DNA from: Pseudomonas sp. S06B 330
GTDB lineage: Bacteria; Pseudomonadota; Gammaproteobacteria; Pseudomonadales; Pseudomonadaceae
DNA: 64,000 bases
Assembly (NCBI RefSeq): GCF_002845275.2
Contig: NZ_CP088149.1
Location: 1,484,501 to 1,548,500 of the forward strand
Reading direction: 5' to 3'
Positions 8,211-18,430 of this stretch are shown here, in pieces. Position 1 is the stretch's first letter; every line of letters starts with the position of its first letter. The notes under the pieces were generated by a model. It saw nothing but the letters and a program-made list of their open reading frames with translations, was not told the origin of the DNA and did not search any database. Position numbers and translations under genes: made by a program.

Positions 8211-9168
8211 AGTTATTAGATGTTCCTGCAATAGACACGGTTTCGATCCGTGCACACTTAAAACGTTCCAGTAACGCCGAGATTTAGCCTGGGCGAAGAA
8301 CCTGACTGGAACAGGGCAGCCAGTTTTGGGCGCATTTATCATGTGGCGCTGGGGCTGACTGGTAGGTACGTCAGAGGGCAGGCAACACACCGGGTCGAGG
8401 TTCTATGCCACGGGGTGAAGATCCTGATCAATCTGCAGGTTGGTTCGGTCAGAGTAAGAAGTGATTTACCTGGGAACCATCGAGTGGGCCGGTCCTTGTT
8501 TCAACAGGCGCTGTTCCAAGATGGAGAGGGCGCTGTAAGGACTGCTTTGGCCAGAATTGACTTTCAGCTTGGTACTAACAGTGGGAAGACTACCGTAAAG
8601 GACGGGGTCTTGGCAAGGGATGATGGCTTTTCATTCGCGGAGCCGGCCAGTATCTCGTGTTTTCAAGGATCTGTGAAGGGGCACTGCAGGGGGGATAACG
8701 TCGCTAACGTGCCAAATTCGTGCAACGAACTGCCTTTCATTGGGGCGCTTGTGCACACATGGGGCAGTCGATGTTACAGCCCTGCAACACCCCCTGATCG
8801 AGCGGCCAATGACTTGACCGAGAACTTAAGTCAATGAAAAAAAACACTTATTTTAGCTGGTGAAAAAATCGTCAGTTTGAGCCAAAGCCCCATTTTATAG
8901 GGGTTTGCGGGGTCTTGGAGGGGGTTGTCCACCGAGTTATCCACAGCTTCTGTGGATTGTCCCGAGCGCTTGCTCTAGGACGGGCGTGCTAGCTTTTTCC
9001 GATGTGTCCGACAATTTTCCCTCAGGCATATGACAGAAGAAAAACACCTCAGCGTGCGTCAATAAAAAGACGCAGAAATATTTTGAAAAAAGTAGCGGAA
9101 GGTCTCGGGCCATTGGCAGAAAAAAGGAGTAGAGTGGCGCGCCTCTCGAGTTGTCATCGCTGTTGGTT
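8211..9168. other. Gene-poor interval of about 960 bases
   Basis: I see no convincing protein gene. A 164-codon open frame on the plus strand (8343-8837) is rich in AGG/AGA codons that neighbours avoid. On the minus strand, TTGCCA and TAGTCT separated by 18 bases (8593-8622) form a weak possible promoter reading toward the 74-residue gene. The right part (8830-9130) is AT-rich and holds a DnaA-box-like inverted repeat at 8937-8959. A long leader or a small RNA is possible but not shown. Confidence 0.4.
8937..8959. promoter_or_regulatory. Inverted pair of DnaA-box-like sequences (one perfect, one imperfect)
   Basis: TTATCCACAG, three bases, then CTGTGGATTG. The first matches the DnaA box TTATCCACA. 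The second arm has mismatches at its outer end. It lies in the AT-rich region upstream of the Sel1-like gene. A second, perfect example occurs at 43977-44007. Confidence 0.5.
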
Positions 9169-9597
9169 ATGAAGTTTCGCGCCAAAATTCCTGCAATTGA
9201 TACCCCGCCACCGCCTTTGTCCGAGCCCAAGCGTTTCTCCTTGAAGGTCGCCTTGTGGCTACTCGACAATCCGCGACTGGGCGACAACCCCAACGTCAAG
9301 CACTTTGCCGGGCGCTTGCTCAAGCAGCCTGCACGTCAGGGGGTGGTGGTTGCGCAAAGCCGTTTGGGGCAGATGCTCTGCCGTGATTGCGGCAACGCGC
9401 GCGACCGGCGCATAGGTCACGACCTGTTGCGTCAGGCGGCTCGCGCGGGCGACCGACGCGCGCAGCTCGAATACGGCCGCTTGTGCACGCAACCGCAGAT
9501 CAACGAACCCGAACAGGCGCGCTACTGGCTGGAGCTGGCGTCTTCTCAAGGCTCTCAGGAAGCCCGGCGCTTGCTCAAGCAGTTACCAGACGCTTGA
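9169..9597 (+). CDS. Sel1-repeat-like protein
   Basis: A 142-residue protein with helical repeats of the Sel1/TPR type. The pattern A..G...AQ..YG.L and A..W...AA..G...A is visible in LRQAARAGDRRAQLEYGRLC and ARYWLELASSQGSQEARRLL. Such repeats form protein-binding solenoids, and the partner is not known. The N-terminus is proline-rich (IDTPPPPLSEPKR) without a clear signal peptide. I chose ATG 9169 over an in-frame start 18 bases upstream because the residues between look like untranslated leader. rmuC follows about 60 bases later on the same strand. Confidence 0.72.
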   Translation: MKFRAKIPAIDTPPPPLSEPKRFSLKVALWLLDNPRLGDNPNVKHFAGRLLKQPARQGVVVAQSRLGQMLCRDCGNARDRRIGHDLLRQAARAGDRRAQLEYGRLCTQPQINEPEQARYWLELASSQGSQEARRLLKQLPDA

Positions 9598-9656
9598 CTG
9601 CACGGCAGGGGCAAGGCTGATAAGCTCTGCCGTTGATTTTGCTTGGGAGTAATCGG

Positions 9657-11165
9657 GTGGTGATGGCGTTGGATCTGACCAGCATTGTGCTGGGTATCAT
9701 GGCAGCCGCAGTGCCTTGTCTGGGCTGGGTGTTTCAGCAGCAGAGACGTTTGGCAGCCCGTGAAGCGCAAACAGCCTTGCTGGAGGAGCGCCTGGGCAGT
9801 GCCCAGTTGGCTCAGGAAGGCTTGCTCGCCCAGCTTGACGCCAGCCGCGATGAAATCAGTGATTTGAGCATGGCCAACGCTGCCAAGCAGGCGACCCTGG
9901 CGGCGCAAACCCGTGAGCTGGAGTTGCTGCAGATCGACCGCGACAACGCCCGTGATGCTGCCCATGCCTGGCAGCTTGAGCGCAGTGCCCGTGAAGCCGA
10001 ACTGCGCCGCCTGGACGCCCACAGCGCGGCCTTGAGTGCCGAACTGCGCGAACAGCAAGAAAGCCATCAGCAACGCCTGGACGATCTGCAGGGCTCGCGG
10101 GACGAGCTGCGCGCACAGTTTGCTGAAATGGCGACGAAGATCTTTGACGAACGTGAGCAACGTTTCGCTCAGACCAGCCAGCAGCACTTGGGGCAATTGC
10201 TCGACCCGCTCAAGGAGCGTATCCAGGCGTTCGAGAAGCGCGTTGAAGACAGTTACCAGCAAGAAGCGCGTGAGCGTTTCTCCCTGGCCAAGGAGCTGGA
10301 GCGTCTGCAGCAACTTAACCTGCGCTTAAGTGATGAGGCCACCAACCTGACCCAGGCGCTCAAGGGCCAGAAAACCCAGGGTAACTGGGGGGAGCTGATC
10401 CTTGAGCGGGTACTTGAGCACGCGGGGCTGGAGAAAGGCCGCGAGTACCAGACTCAGGTCAGCCTCAAGAGTGCTGACGGCGAGCGCTTCCAGCCGGACG
10501 TGCTGATCATGTTGCCGGGTGACAAGCAGGTGGTGGTCGACTCCAAGGTCAGCCTGACGGCCTATCAGCAGTATGTCGGCGCTGACGACAGCGAGATTGC
10601 CCAGGCGGCACTCAAACAGCATGTGCTGTCGTTGCGCAATCACGTCAAAGGCTTGTCGGGTAAGGACTACAACCGCCTGGAAGGCTTGCACAGCCTGGAT
10701 TTCGTTCTGCTCTTCGTGCCGATCGAAGCGGCCTTCTCTGCAGCGCTGCAGGCCGAACCCAACCTGTTTCAGGAGGCTTTCGACCGGCAGATCGTGATTG
10801 TCAGCCCAACCACCTTACTGGCCACCCTGAGGGTGATCGACAGCCTGTGGAAGCAGGAGCGCCAGAGTCAGAATGCCCGGGAAATCGCCGAACGTGCCGG
10901 GTGGCTGTACGACAAATTCGTGTTGTTCATTCAGGACCTGGACGAACTGGGCAATCGCTTGCAACAGGTCGATAAAGCCTACAGCGCTGCCCGCAACAAG
11001 CTCTGCGAAGGGCGTGGCAACCTGATCAGTCGCAGTGAGCAACTTAAGTTGCTCGGCGCCCGCGCCAGCAAGAGCCTGCCGGCCGATTTGCTGGAGCGGG
11101 CCATGAGCGAAGGCGACCCGCTGGCCACCAGCAGCCTTACTGGACCAAGCTCAGATGGCGATTGA
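9657..11165 (+). CDS. rmuC: DNA recombination protein RmuC
   Basis: About 502 residues. A single N-terminal membrane anchor (SIVLGIMAAAVPCLGWVF) is followed by a long coiled coil (about residues 25-190) and the RmuC nuclease-like domain with QGNWGELILERVLEHAGLEKG and VVVDSKVSLTAY. RmuC limits inversions at short inverted repeats, probably as a nuclease-type protein. The start is uncertain among GTG 9657, GTG 9660 and ATG 9663. GGGAG at 9645 favours the first two. Its last 29 bases overlap the end of the convergent sensor kinase gene. Confidence 0.92.
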   Translation: MVMALDLTSIVLGIMAAAVPCLGWVFQQQRRLAAREAQTALLEERLGSAQLAQEGLLAQLDASRDEISDLSMANAAKQATLAAQTRELELLQIDRDNARDAAHAWQLERSAREAELRRLDAHSAALSAELREQQESHQQRLDDLQGSRDELRAQFAEMATKIFDEREQRFAQTSQQHLGQLLDPLKERIQAFEKRVEDSYQQEARERFSLAKELERLQQLNLRLSDEATNLTQALKGQKTQGNWGELILERVLEHAGLEKGREYQTQVSLKSADGERFQPDVLIMLPGDKQVVVDSKVSLTAYQQYVGADDSEIAQAALKQHVLSLRNHVKGLSGKDYNRLEGLHSLDFVLLFVPIEAAFSAALQAEPNLFQEAFDRQIVIVSPTTLLATLRVIDSLWKQERQSQNAREIAERAGWLYDKFVLFIQDLDELGNRLQQVDKAYSAARNKLCEGRGNLISRSEQLKLLGARASKSLPADLLERAMSEGDPLATSSLTGPSSDGD

Positions 11166-14100
11166 GCAGGGCCCGCAACGCCGCCGGCTTGACCGGCTTG
11201 GCGAGGAAGTCGAGGCCGGCAGCATGCACCTGCGCCACGGTTTCGCTATGGCCGTCGGCACTGATCACCACGCCAGGTACCGGTTCGCCCAGGCGTGTGC
11301 GTAGCCAAGCCATCAGCTCGGTACCGGTTTCGCCGTCGTCCAGGTGGAAATCGACCAGCGCCAGATGCGGACGCATGCCTTCTTTGAGCAGCGCATCGCA
11401 TTCGTCGCGGTTACGCGCCGTCCACACCTGACATCCCCAGCGGCTGAGCAGGCTGTTCATGCCGATCAGAATGCTGTCTTCGTTGTCGACACACAGCACC
11501 TGCATACCGGCCAGTGGCTGACCCGCTTGCTCGGCGGGGGTGACGAGGGTGGCGACCGGTGTGGTGGCCAGGGGCACGCTGACTCGGAACACGCTGCCTT
11601 TGCCTGGCCAGGAGCGCACCTCCAACGAATGACCGAGAACCCGGCACAGGCCATCGGCAATCGCCAGGCCCAGCCCCAGGCCTTTTTCGGCGCGGGTCTG
11701 ATGGCTGTCCAGGCGTTTGAATTCCTCGAAAATCACCTGCAGCTTGTCATCGGCAATGCCTGGGCCGCGGTCCCAGACCTCCAGCCACAGCTTGCCGCCG
11801 TCTCGGCGGACACCGAGCAGGATCGGGCTCTTGCCGTAGCGGAAGGCATTGGTCAGGAAGTTCTGCAGGATCCGCCGCAGCAGTTTCATGTCGCTGTGCA
11901 CCCGCAAGCGGCTGGAGCGTACGCGAAAATCCAGGCCCTGTTGCTGGGCCAATACCTTGAATTCGGTCCCCAGGGTGGTGAACAACTCGTTCAGGGCAAA
12001 CGGCTTGGGATCAGGGGTGATCTTGCCGTTTTCCAGGCGCGAGATATCGAGCAGGTCACTGATCAATTCCTCGGCTGAGCGCAGCGAGCTGTCCATGTGC
12101 TGCACCAACTGCTGGGCGTCTGTGGAGAGACCGTCGCCCTGGTGGGAGAGCGCTGCAGAGAACAGGCGGGCAGCATTGAGCGGCTGCATCAAGTCATGGC
12201 TGACGGCCGCCAGGAAGCGGGTCTTGGATTGGTTCGCAGACTCAGCGTGGCTCTTGGCTTCGGTCAGCGCCTGGTTCAGTTGCGACAGCTCCTGAGTGCG
12301 CTCGGCGACCCGTTGCTCCAGGCCTTCGTTGGCCTCCTTGAGCGCTTGTTCGGCTTCGCGGAACGGGGTGATGTCGGTGAAACTCATGACGAAGCCGCCG
12401 CCCGGCATCGGGTTGCCGATCAACTCGATGACCCGGCCATTGGGGAACAGCCGCTCAGAGGTGTGTGCACGACCCTGGCGCATCCAGTGCAGGCGCCGGG
12501 CCACATGGACCTGCGCTTCGCCGGGGCCGCACAGGCCACGTTCGGCGTTGTAGCGAATGATGTCGGCAATCGGTCGGCCGACGCTGATCAGCCCGTCGGG
12601 GTAATTGAACAGCTCCAGGTAGCGGCGGTTCCAGGCCACCAGCAGCAGGTTCTGGTCGACCACGCTGATGCCTTGGCTGATGTTCTCGATGGCGCCTTGC
12701 AGCAGGGCGCGGTTGAACTGCAGCACTTCCGAGGCTTCGTCGGCGATGCGCACCACGTCTTCGAGTTGCATGTCACGGCCTTCAATGGCCGCCTTGACCA
12801 CCGCACGGGTCGAGGAGGTGCCCAGCACCCCGGCGAGCAAGCGTTCGGTGTGCTCGATCCAGTCACCGTCGGCGTTCTGGTTGGGGTTGAAGCCCTTGCC
12901 CTGACGGTAGGCAAAGCGGATGAAACTCTGTCGCGCGCGTTCTTCGCCGACAAAGCGCGCCGCCAGTTGCAACAGGTCGTCGATCTGTACTGCCAGTAAT
13001 GAGCGGCTGTTGGGCCGGGCGCTGGTCTGTTGACCGATAAACCGTCCGGCTTGCCAGTGCTCCGACACGCGGGTACGCGAGAGGATCGAAACCCAGGCGA
13101 ACAGGGTGAAGTTGCCGGCCAGCGACAACACCACCCCTTGAGTCAGCGGGGTAATCGGCAGGTTCAACGGGTTGCCGTGCAGCCAGGCCAGCCCTGGAAA
13201 CAGGTCCAGCGACCAACCCAGGCTGTGGGCGGCGATCGGCAGCACCAGGGTGTAGAACCAGAGAAAGATCCCGGCAGCCAGGCCGGCGAACACACCGCGA
13301 CGGTTGGCCTGCTTCCAGTACAGGGCGCCGAGCATAGCCGGGGTCAACTGCGTTATGGCGGCAAAGGCGATCTGGCCGATGGTTGCCAGGCTCGCGGTGG
13401 AACCGAGCAGGCGGTAGCTGACGTAGGCCAGCAGCAGGATGACAACGATGGTCACTCGGCGTACCGAGAGCATCCAGTGGCGGAACACTTCGAACGGCCG
13501 CTCGGCGTTGTTGCGGCGCAGCAACCAGGGCAGCAGCATGTCGTTGGAGACCATGGTCGACAGTGCCACCGCTTCAACGATCACCATGCCGGTGGCGGCC
13601 GAAGCGCCGCCGATGAACGCCAGCAATGCCAGGGCCGGATGCGCTTCGGCCAGCGGTAGGCTGATGACGTAGGAGTCGGGTATCACCCCTGGCAGCAACA
13701 TCTGCCCGGCCAAGGCAATCGGCACCACAAACAGCGCGGCGAGGATCAGGTACATCGGAAACACCCAGCGGGCCAGGCGCAGATCCTGCGGCTCGATATT
13801 CTCGACCACGGTGACATGAAACTGCCGAGGCAGGCAGATGATCGCCATCATCGCCACGCCGGTCTGAACCACCATTGACGGCCAGTTAATAGTCTCGTTC
13901 CAGAAGCCTTCCAGGCGCGGGGCCAGTTGTGCCTTGCTGAACAGGTCGTCGAAACCGTTATACAAACCAAAAGTGACGAAAGCCCCGACGGCGAGGAAGG
14001 CCAAGAGTTTGACCATCGATTCGAAGGCAATGGCCAGGACCATGCCGCGGTGGTGTTCGGTCACATCCAGGCTGCGCGTACCAAACACAATTGAGAACAG

Positions 14101-14610
14101 GGCCAGTACCAGCGAAACCACCAGTGCGGTGTCTTGCACGCGGCTGCCGGTGGCGTCGGCGCTGGCGCCAATCAGCAGGTTTACACCCAGTACGATGCCT
14201 TTGAGCTGCAAGGCGATGTAGGGCAACACACCCACCAGGCAGATCAGTGCTACCACCACCGCCAGGGTTTGGGATTTACCGTAGCGGGCGGCAATAAAGT
14301 CGGCAATTGAGGTGATGTTTTCCTGTTTGCTGATCAGCACCATCTTCTGCAGCACCCAGGGCGCGAACAGCAGCAACAGCACGGGGCCCAGGTAGATCGG
14401 CAGAAATGCCCAGAGCTGTTCGGCGGATTGGCCGACGGCGCCGAAGAACGTCCAGCTGGTGCAGTACACCGCCAGCGACAGGCTATAGACCCAGGCACGC
14501 AAGCGCGGTGGCAGCGGCGTTTTGCGCCGGTCACCATAGAAGGCGATAGCGAACATGATGGCCATATAGGCCAGGGCGACCACGGCGATCAGCCCACTGG
14601 ACAGCGACAT
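11137..14610 (-). CDS. mxtR: SSS-transporter-fused hybrid histidine kinase (MxtR/CrbS type)
   Basis: A 1157-residue protein. The first roughly 570 residues form a sodium:solute symporter-like domain with about 13 membrane segments. A PAS region follows, then a coiled linker (QALKEANEGLEQRVAERTQELSQLN), a HisKA dimerisation domain with His805 in AVSHDLMQPLN, an ATPase domain (GLGLGLAIADGL) and a C-terminal receiver with Asp1087 in LALVDFHLDDG. This layout is that of MxtR/CrbS, which works with the response regulator ErdR/CrbR to control acetate use and related carbon metabolism. The cognate regulator gene is not in the window. ATG 14610 has CGGAG five bases upstream. The symbol rests on architecture and locus memory. 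Confidence 0.88.
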   Translation of the reverse strand: MSLSSGLIAVVALAYMAIMFAIAFYGDRRKTPLPPRLRAWVYSLSLAVYCTSWTFFGAVGQSAEQLWAFLPIYLGPVLLLLFAPWVLQKMVLISKQENITSIADFIAARYGKSQTLAVVVALICLVGVLPYIALQLKGIVLGVNLLIGASADATGSRVQDTALVVSLVLALFSIVFGTRSLDVTEHHRGMVLAIAFESMVKLLAFLAVGAFVTFGLYNGFDDLFSKAQLAPRLEGFWNETINWPSMVVQTGVAMMAIICLPRQFHVTVVENIEPQDLRLARWVFPMYLILAALFVVPIALAGQMLLPGVIPDSYVISLPLAEAHPALALLAFIGGASAATGMVIVEAVALSTMVSNDMLLPWLLRRNNAERPFEVFRHWMLSVRRVTIVVILLLAYVSYRLLGSTASLATIGQIAFAAITQLTPAMLGALYWKQANRRGVFAGLAAGIFLWFYTLVLPIAAHSLGWSLDLFPGLAWLHGNPLNLPITPLTQGVVLSLAGNFTLFAWVSILSRTRVSEHWQAGRFIGQQTSARPNSRSLLAVQIDDLLQLAARFVGEERARQSFIRFAYRQGKGFNPNQNADGDWIEHTERLLAGVLGTSSTRAVVKAAIEGRDMQLEDVVRIADEASEVLQFNRALLQGAIENISQGISVVDQNLLLVAWNRRYLELFNYPDGLISVGRPIADIIRYNAERGLCGPGEAQVHVARRLHWMRQGRAHTSERLFPNGRVIELIGNPMPGGGFVMSFTDITPFREAEQALKEANEGLEQRVAERTQELSQLNQALTEAKSHAESANQSKTRFLAAVSHDLMQPLNAARLFSAALSHQGDGLSTDAQQLVQHMDSSLRSAEELISDLLDISRLENGKITPDPKPFALNELFTTLGTEFKVLAQQQGLDFRVRSSRLRVHSDMKLLRRILQNFLTNAFRYGKSPILLGVRRDGGKLWLEVWDRGPGIADDKLQVIFEEFKRLDSHQTRAEKGLGLGLAIADGLCRVLGHSLEVRSWPGKGSVFRVSVPLATTPVATLVTPAEQAGQPLAGMQVLCVDNEDSILIGMNSLLSRWGCQVWTARNRDECDALLKEGMRPHLALVDFHLDDGETGTELMAWLRTRLGEPVPGVVISADGHSETVAQVHAAGLDFLAKPVKPAALRALLNRHLSLVQ

Positions 14611-14951
14611 GACTACTCCGAAACAAAAAATGGAACAGCCGTCGGCGTAACGGCGAACCTCGATCAATCAGTCTGGCACGCCGCAGGCGCTTCGTCAGCG
14701 CCGACGATGGTAGCAGTGGCAGAGCGTCGCAGGTTCAGCGGGCAGGCGTGCCTCGCGAGCTTTTTGTGACTCACCAACCAACAGTCTGCAAATACGGATG
14801 TATTTTCGGAAGCGTCTGACATCAATTATTTGTCGCGCTTGGTAGCGTTTCCGGGTGTTGTCCTTGGCTCAAGCACGCTTTGGGCACCAGCGCTGCGTAT
14901 CCAGCACATGGCCAACGCTTGCCTGCACTCAGACATGAACAAGGACGTGTG

Positions 14952-17900
14952 ATGAACAAGCCCGCGACAGAAGCCGAACTGAACCAGGCCCGGCTCTACC
15001 AGGAATTCACCAACGCCCCGATGGGCAGGGGCCAATGCGCCTTCAGACAGGCCGAGGTGGCGATTTTCCCGGTGCGTTATGCGTTGGACGAATCACCGCT
15101 AAGCAAAGGCAGTAGCCAAGGACCGAATCCGCTTCCCGCCGGCTGGTCGAGCAAACAGCCCCCGCTGCAGACCCGCAGCTACACCCTGCGTCAGCTGCGT
15201 GATGGCTGGCTGTATGTGTGGAACAGCGTCGACCAGACCTTCCACGAGTACCAGGTAAACGCTGAGTACTTCACCCGCCACCGCTGGACCGACAGCGAGT
15301 TGAATCAGGACACGCGTCACAACCCGGGCGAAAGCCAGCCGTACCTGCTCTATCCCCGCCGTAGCCAGCTGCGTATCGCATACTCGCCGGTGCAATGGAC
15401 CTGGCGCATGTGCGAGCTGATGCGCAGCAGCGCCACCGAACAGCACCAATGGATGCGAGCGGTGGATCTGCCGGCGTTTTGTGCCAGCGGAACCGTCGAG
15501 CACGGTGGCTTGATTACCGAGCTGGGCAACAGCGTGGCGGATATTTTCGTCTACGGCGCCAACGCCCCGACCTTTTCCAGCACGCTGTTGCCGACAACAG
15601 CGAGTGAATCAGACCTGCCGAGCAAAGCGGCGTTCGAAGAGGCCTTGGTGCGCGGGCGGGTCCCCGAACAAGACACGGCGCTGTTCATCGCGCTGGATGA
15701 TCCGTTGGCCATGGTCGACGACTTGAACATGAACCTGACCGGTCGGCTGATGGAACTGAGTCAGTTTGAAAGCCAGCACCAACACACAATGGAAAGCGCG
15801 CTCGCCGTCGAGCGGTTGTGTGGGTTTGATAGCGATGCATTTATCCCCGCCTCAATTGAGGACCCTATAGAGCGCCAAGCCTGCACCGACGACCTGTACA
15901 CCCTGCTGAAAGCCGTGGATGAAGTCGAGCGTGGCAAGGACCTGGTCTCTACCGATTTGGAAAGCGTGGTGGAGATGGGCGCGACTTCGGCACTCACTGC
16001 CGCCAGGGCCACGTTTGAAGGCAGATGGGGGCAACTGTCCGGGCAAGGTGATTGGCAGGCCGCCCTTGAAGAATGGAAGGCCAAACGCTTGTGGCGCGAG
16101 GACGTGCGCTTTGATGAGGTGCAGCAGTACCTGAGTCAGACCACCACCCAGGCGCAACGGCTTCGAGCGCATGGCCAGCGAAGCGAAGCGGATCTGCTCA
16201 CCTGGCTTGATCGCCTCAGCCCCCGCGCTGAGGCGGTTTACCACGACACCTGCAAAGCCGACCAAGCCAGCGAATTGCTGGAGACCGCAAACGCGCTGTA
16301 CACCGTACTGGGCAACGGGCAGAGCGGGCAAAAGTGGCTGTGCCAGCAGGCCAGGCGACCGACCAGCCTGTTCGGCCTGGCGCTGTACAACTTCAGCCCG
16401 GACGTGGCGGCCTTGATCAAAACGGTGTCGCACAACTTCACCACCTACGGCACCCTTGACGACCAGGGCCGTGAAGGGGATGGCAGCACCCCGGCACTGA
16501 CGCCGAGCGCGGCGGGTGATGTGACGAGCATGGCCACCCGAGCCAATGAAATGAAAGCGGTCCTTGACCTGGAGTCAGTCCGCAACAGCCCGCCTTACCA
16601 AGCCATGAGCAGCGCCGCCAAGCAAGCCATGAGCACCCTGATTCAGGTCGCCAACAACCAGGCCAGGGACGCCTGGCACGGGCTCAGCGGCATGCTGCTG
16701 CCGGCCATGAAGCAAGACACCGGCTTGACCCTTGCGGCGACCCAGGTGTTGATCTCCACTGAAATATCCAGCGCCACCCAGTTGCTCACCAACCCGACCT
16801 ACTTACGTGACTACCAGGCCTGGCTGCTGCAAGTGCAAACCGTGAACAACAAAATAACTGGCGCCAAGCGCGTGTTGCTTCACCCCGCGCCGGCTCACGA
16901 CCAACGCAGCGCGCGAATATCACTGCAAACCCATGAAGAACAGCTGAAACAGCTGTTCCTCAAACGGCCTAACCAGATCATCGCCAAAGCGTCTGGCAGC
17001 ACACGCCTGAACGCCCCGCTGGGGCTGATTAACAGCTGGCTCGTCGACCTGGGGCAGTCTGAGGTGTTGGCGCAACTGAAAGTGGCCGGTACCGAAGATT
17101 ACCTGGTGCGCACCAAAGCCTGGATGGGGCAGAACCTGGGCAATGCCTTGCCAGCCTTGCTGGTAGGTTTGAACGTGTGGAACGTCTGGAGCAGCGCCAA
17201 GAAGGCGCAGAACGACGGTCATTTTTCTGCGGATGAATGGCGCACCATGGGGGCCAATGCCGCTTACGCCGCCAATGCCATCGCGGCGTTGTGGGTTGGG
17301 CCGGCTTGGAGTCGGGCGGGGGGGATGTCTACGAAGTTGGGTGGCAAAACACTTAAGGTTGCTCAGGCTGGTTATTTTCAGTGGCTAGCAAAAGCCAAAA
17401 CTTCTGCCAGTGGGAGTGCCCAGGCTGCGGTTGCAAACGAGTTTGCCACGGTTTCGAAGGGTCTGATTTTGCGTACGGTGACATGGGCAGCGTTGGGGGC
17501 CGTTGCTGCTGGGCTTGAGGCGTGGCAGATTGCCAAAGACGCAGATGTTGCCACTAGCGAGGAAGAGAAAACGCTCCTTAAATGGAAGCTTCGTATTGTT
17601 CAAGGGACGGGGCTTGTTGCCTTAGGCCAGCTAATTGGCGCAAGGCTCGGCTATTGGGTTAGTTTTGCCTGGATTATGTCGACGCCAGTAACGATCATGT
17701 TAGCGCTCTTGGGTATTGCCTATCTGATGGTCTCCATGGCCGCCAACCGCTTCAAGCGTGAGGGGCTGCGCTTGTGGCTGTACCGCTGCAGTTGGGGACG
17801 CGGGGCAACACCTGCATCGCAGGGCAAGGAAGGCCATCTCGAACAAATGCAAATGCTGCTGGAGACCCTGCAGCGCCCCACAGTAATGGCAAGGGCCTTG

Positions 17901-18422
17901 TCTTACGGCGGTGGTAGCACTCCGAGGAGATGGCTGGGCTTCTGGGTGCAAATCCAGCTGCCTGCAGCGTTGGCGGGCAAAGAGCTGACCTTGCAGCCAG
18001 CGATAATCGAGAAGCGTTATTTTTCGAAAGGCCGGCTGTCTGTCACAGAGAGCAATTTTTACGACCAGTTTCTCGAAGGTAACTGGGTCGACCCAACGCT
18101 GCTTGGAGAGTTGCCGGGAGGACCAAGAAATAAACTCAGTCCAGCGGACTTCACCTACCCCTCGCAAGAGCAACACCGACTTTGGCAAGTCTGGATAGAT
18201 AGCTCCGCGGCCAGTCCGGTCCTTGAATTGGAGGTTAAATATCCGGCTGGCGTGCGGCAGCGAAGCGATCGTCGTGGATACATGTTTCGGCTGGCCCTGG
18301 AATGGACAACGAATGAAGCCGACCGGGTCAACACTGCATTTAATAATGAGTTGATGGAGAAGGATGGCATCGTACTGGCCAATAAAAATACCAAACTCTT
18401 AAAGCTGGATGTTCCAGATTAA
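14952..18422 (+). CDS. Probable type VI secretion effector, MIX / VasX-like
   Basis: A 1156-residue protein with no signal peptide. Near the start the segment AEVAIFPVRYAL and then LRDGWLYVW (Leu82-Trp90) fits the MIX marker pattern hRxGhhYhh of type VI effectors and the N-terminal region of VasX/BTH_I2691-type toxins. The middle is a long helical region. Strong membrane segments lie at about residues 720-740, 837-860, 884-900 and 906-932, suggesting a pore-forming toxin. No vgrG or other secretion gene is nearby, so this is an orphan effector locus. Four tandem membrane proteins follow, probably immunity proteins. Base composition shifts from GC-rich to AT-richer around 17,300, then is mixed, suggesting exchange of the C-terminal part. 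The ATG has AAGGA six bases upstream. Confidence 0.78.
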   Translation: MNKPATEAELNQARLYQEFTNAPMGRGQCAFRQAEVAIFPVRYALDESPLSKGSSQGPNPLPAGWSSKQPPLQTRSYTLRQLRDGWLYVWNSVDQTFHEYQVNAEYFTRHRWTDSELNQDTRHNPGESQPYLLYPRRSQLRIAYSPVQWTWRMCELMRSSATEQHQWMRAVDLPAFCASGTVEHGGLITELGNSVADIFVYGANAPTFSSTLLPTTASESDLPSKAAFEEALVRGRVPEQDTALFIALDDPLAMVDDLNMNLTGRLMELSQFESQHQHTMESALAVERLCGFDSDAFIPASIEDPIERQACTDDLYTLLKAVDEVERGKDLVSTDLESVVEMGATSALTAARATFEGRWGQLSGQGDWQAALEEWKAKRLWREDVRFDEVQQYLSQTTTQAQRLRAHGQRSEADLLTWLDRLSPRAEAVYHDTCKADQASELLETANALYTVLGNGQSGQKWLCQQARRPTSLFGLALYNFSPDVAALIKTVSHNFTTYGTLDDQGREGDGSTPALTPSAAGDVTSMATRANEMKAVLDLESVRNSPPYQAMSSAAKQAMSTLIQVANNQARDAWHGLSGMLLPAMKQDTGLTLAATQVLISTEISSATQLLTNPTYLRDYQAWLLQVQTVNNKITGAKRVLLHPAPAHDQRSARISLQTHEEQLKQLFLKRPNQIIAKASGSTRLNAPLGLINSWLVDLGQSEVLAQLKVAGTEDYLVRTKAWMGQNLGNALPALLVGLNVWNVWSSAKKAQNDGHFSADEWRTMGANAAYAANAIAALWVGPAWSRAGGMSTKLGGKTLKVAQAGYFQWLAKAKTSASGSAQAAVANEFATVSKGLILRTVTWAALGAVAAGLEAWQIAKDADVATSEEEKTLLKWKLRIVQGTGLVALGQLIGARLGYWVSFAWIMSTPVTIMLALLGIAYLMVSMAANRFKREGLRLWLYRCSWGRGATPASQGKEGHLEQMQMLLETLQRPTVMARALSYGGGSTPRRWLGFWVQIQLPAALAGKELTLQPAIIEKRYFSKGRLSVTESNFYDQFLEGNWVDPTLLGELPGGPRNKLSPADFTYPSQEQHRLWQVWIDSSAASPVLELEVKYPAGVRQRSDRRGYMFRLALEWTTNEADRVNTAFNNELMEKDGIVLANKNTKLLKLDVPD

Positions 18423-18430
18423 ACTAATTA

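Noticed and set aside
8343..8837. A 164-codon open frame on the plus strand
   Set aside because: It is rich in AGG, AGA and other codons that neighbouring genes avoid, has no ribosome binding site and no recognisable protein features.
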